This document shows positions 63,032 through 64,000 of a stretch of DNA of 64,000 nt, one piece after another. Location: positions 2,294,001 to 2,358,000 of the forward strand of contig NZ_CP014263.1 of NCBI RefSeq assembly GCF_001988955.1, read 5' to 3'. Every line of letters starts with the position of its first letter. Position 1 is the stretch's first letter. A program made the position numbers and the translations under genes. This DNA is from Spirosoma montaniterrae (GTDB taxonomy: Bacteria > Bacteroidota > Bacteroidia > Cytophagales > Spirosomataceae). The notes under the pieces were generated by a model. That model saw nothing but the letters and a program-made list of their open reading frames with translations, did no database searches and was not told the DNA's origin.

Positions 63032-64000
63032 CACTTGTCTTTACCATTTGTTCGATTAACTATCTGGCTCAGGCCCGCACGTTAGGCGACTCGCTCCGGC
63101 AAACAAACCCTGATTATCAGTATGTAATCGGTTTGGTTGATAAGCTGAATGTAGCGAATTTGCCCGATGAACTGATGCCGGAATATACCATGCTGGAGGT
63201 CGACAAAATTGGAATTCCCAACTTTGCGGCCATGTGCGACCGGTATGACATAACTGAATTAAATACTGCCGTTAAACCTTTTTACATCGATTATTTCTAT
63301 AAATCATATTCAGAAGTCACTAAAATTATTTACTTTGACCCTGATATAATCGTTTATCAGCCTTTAACCGGTTTGAATCAGGCATTGGAGCAGCATAGTC
63401 TCGTACTAACGCCCCATACCTGTTCGCCAACACCCGACTGGGAACGGCCCAATGAGCAACATCATTTGAATACAGGTATTTTCAATCTCGGATTCATTGG
63501 TTTGCGAAATGACGGCACGGCCCGGTCGTTTGTCGACTGGTGGAAAGACCGTCTGGTATATGAGTGCCGAATTGACCTGTGTGCGGGCCTGTTCGTTGAC
63601 CAGCACTGGGTTAATTTTGCGCCCGTGTATCACAACAATGTGCTGATTGAGCGGCATTTAGGCTATAATGTAGCCTACTGGAATTTACACGAACGGCAGT
63701 TATGGCAACATGTAACGGGCGACTGGATGGTAAATGAGGTAGAAAAATTACAGTTTTTTCATTACAGCGGTTACAACCCTGATCGCCCCGATGAGGTCTC
63801 TAAGTACCAAACCCGTTATACGTTCAGCCAACGGCCCGATGCCCGACCGCTGTTCGAGTATTACCGGGAGCGGCTGCTGGCAAATTTTAATACCGAATAC
63901 CGACGGTATCCATGTGTGTACATTAAGCCTCCGAAGGTATTACTGTACCAGCGGGTGCGAAAGGCGATCAACTCGCCCATTAATCAACTTATCGCGTTGT
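63028..64000 (+). CDS. Cytosolic glycosyltransferase, C-terminus off window
   Basis: 324 codons in the window from the ATG at 63028, which overlaps the preceding TGA (ATGA), and still open at the edge. GT8-like features: TLVFTICSINYLAQARTLGDS start, YFDPDIIVY as a DxD metal/nucleotide motif (about residue 108), and HLNTGIFNLGFIGL. The late part (about 235-320) has SYxxF-type and Arg-rich segments. It extends the cluster beyond the window. Confidence 0.85.
   Translation, partial: MTLVFTICSINYLAQARTLGDSLRQTNPDYQYVIGLVDKLNVANLPDELMPEYTMLEVDKIGIPNFAAMCDRYDITELNTAVKPFYIDYFYKSYSEVTKIIYFDPDIIVYQPLTGLNQALEQHSLVLTPHTCSPTPDWERPNEQHHLNTGIFNLGFIGLRNDGTARSFVDWWKDRLVYECRIDLCAGLFVDQHWVNFAPVYHNNVLIERHLGYNVAYWNLHERQLWQHVTGDWMVNEVEKLQFFHYSGYNPDRPDEVSKYQTRYTFSQRPDARPLFEYYRERLLANFNTEYRRYPCVYIKPPKVLLYQRVRKAINSPINQLIAL

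Overview
This is a gene-dense stretch of about 52% G+C chromosome from a member of the Bacteroidota, most likely order Cytophagales, Spirosoma-like (Spirosomaceae or Cytophagaceae). The placement is an inference. It rests on a one-piece hybrid two-component regulator with Reg_prop, Y_Y_Y, HisKA, REC and AraC domains, on promoters of the Bacteroidota type (TTTG, 19-20 nt, TAnnTTTG), and on families such as DUF5916, DUF1080, lipoproteins with a Tat signal, and SLBB-rich Wza-like exporters. I see no rRNA, tRNA, CRISPR array, prophage or intact insertion sequence.

Layout. 1-3024 (minus): two paralogous serine-hydrolase lipoproteins and a Tat-exported lipoprotein of unknown function. 3166-7182 (minus): the hybrid two-component regulator, whose start codon abuts a shrunken IS200/IS605 (tnpB) relic at about 7199-7570, followed by an AT-rich stretch with one possible small ORF. 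7968-14533: a DbpA-type RNA helicase, a YezG-like protein, a DUF1080 protein, a collagen-like lipoprotein, an atypical SDR, and a secreted or outer-membrane protein that appears split by a one-base frameshift. 14547-25070: a GATase-like secreted protein, an M1 aminopeptidase, a catalase-like protein that lacks the proximal haem segment, a Crp/outer-membrane/DUF4386 run, an AraC-MGMT DNA-repair fusion, a GNAT and murI. 25067-33588: alaS, a MerR regulator, a di-haem peroxidase, a PhoX-like lipoprotein, dprA and a methyltransferase. 33637-39433: a DUF5916 outer-membrane protein, a Gfo/Idh/MocA oxidoreductase, a toxin-antitoxin relic and aguB. 39498-50250: a secreted protein of unknown function, a membrane glycosyltransferase (also apparently frameshifted), a ROK/SIS pair, a molybdopterin oxidoreductase, an amine oxidase, pheA and parE.

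50499-64000 (plus, running off the window) is a surface-polysaccharide cluster. It has a Wza-like porin, a Wzz-like chain-length protein, an ABC exporter pair (Wzm/Wzt with a Wzt C-terminal domain), a DegT aminotransferase, a large membrane glycosyltransferase, a WbqC protein, a NeuD-like acyltransferase, a GT4 glycosyltransferase, a short epimerase and a second cytosolic glycosyltransferase. Together they look able to build, modify and export an ABC-transported glycan carrying an acylated amino sugar. The exact product cannot be read from sequence.

Convergent and 3' gene ends repeatedly carry long perfect palindromes. Some share a GGGCGAATTAATTCGCCC-type core, and one includes the stop codons of both flanking genes. 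Several genes show loss-of-function marks: the tnpB relic, the PIN toxin relic, two single-T frameshifts, and the catalase and SDR that lack key residues.
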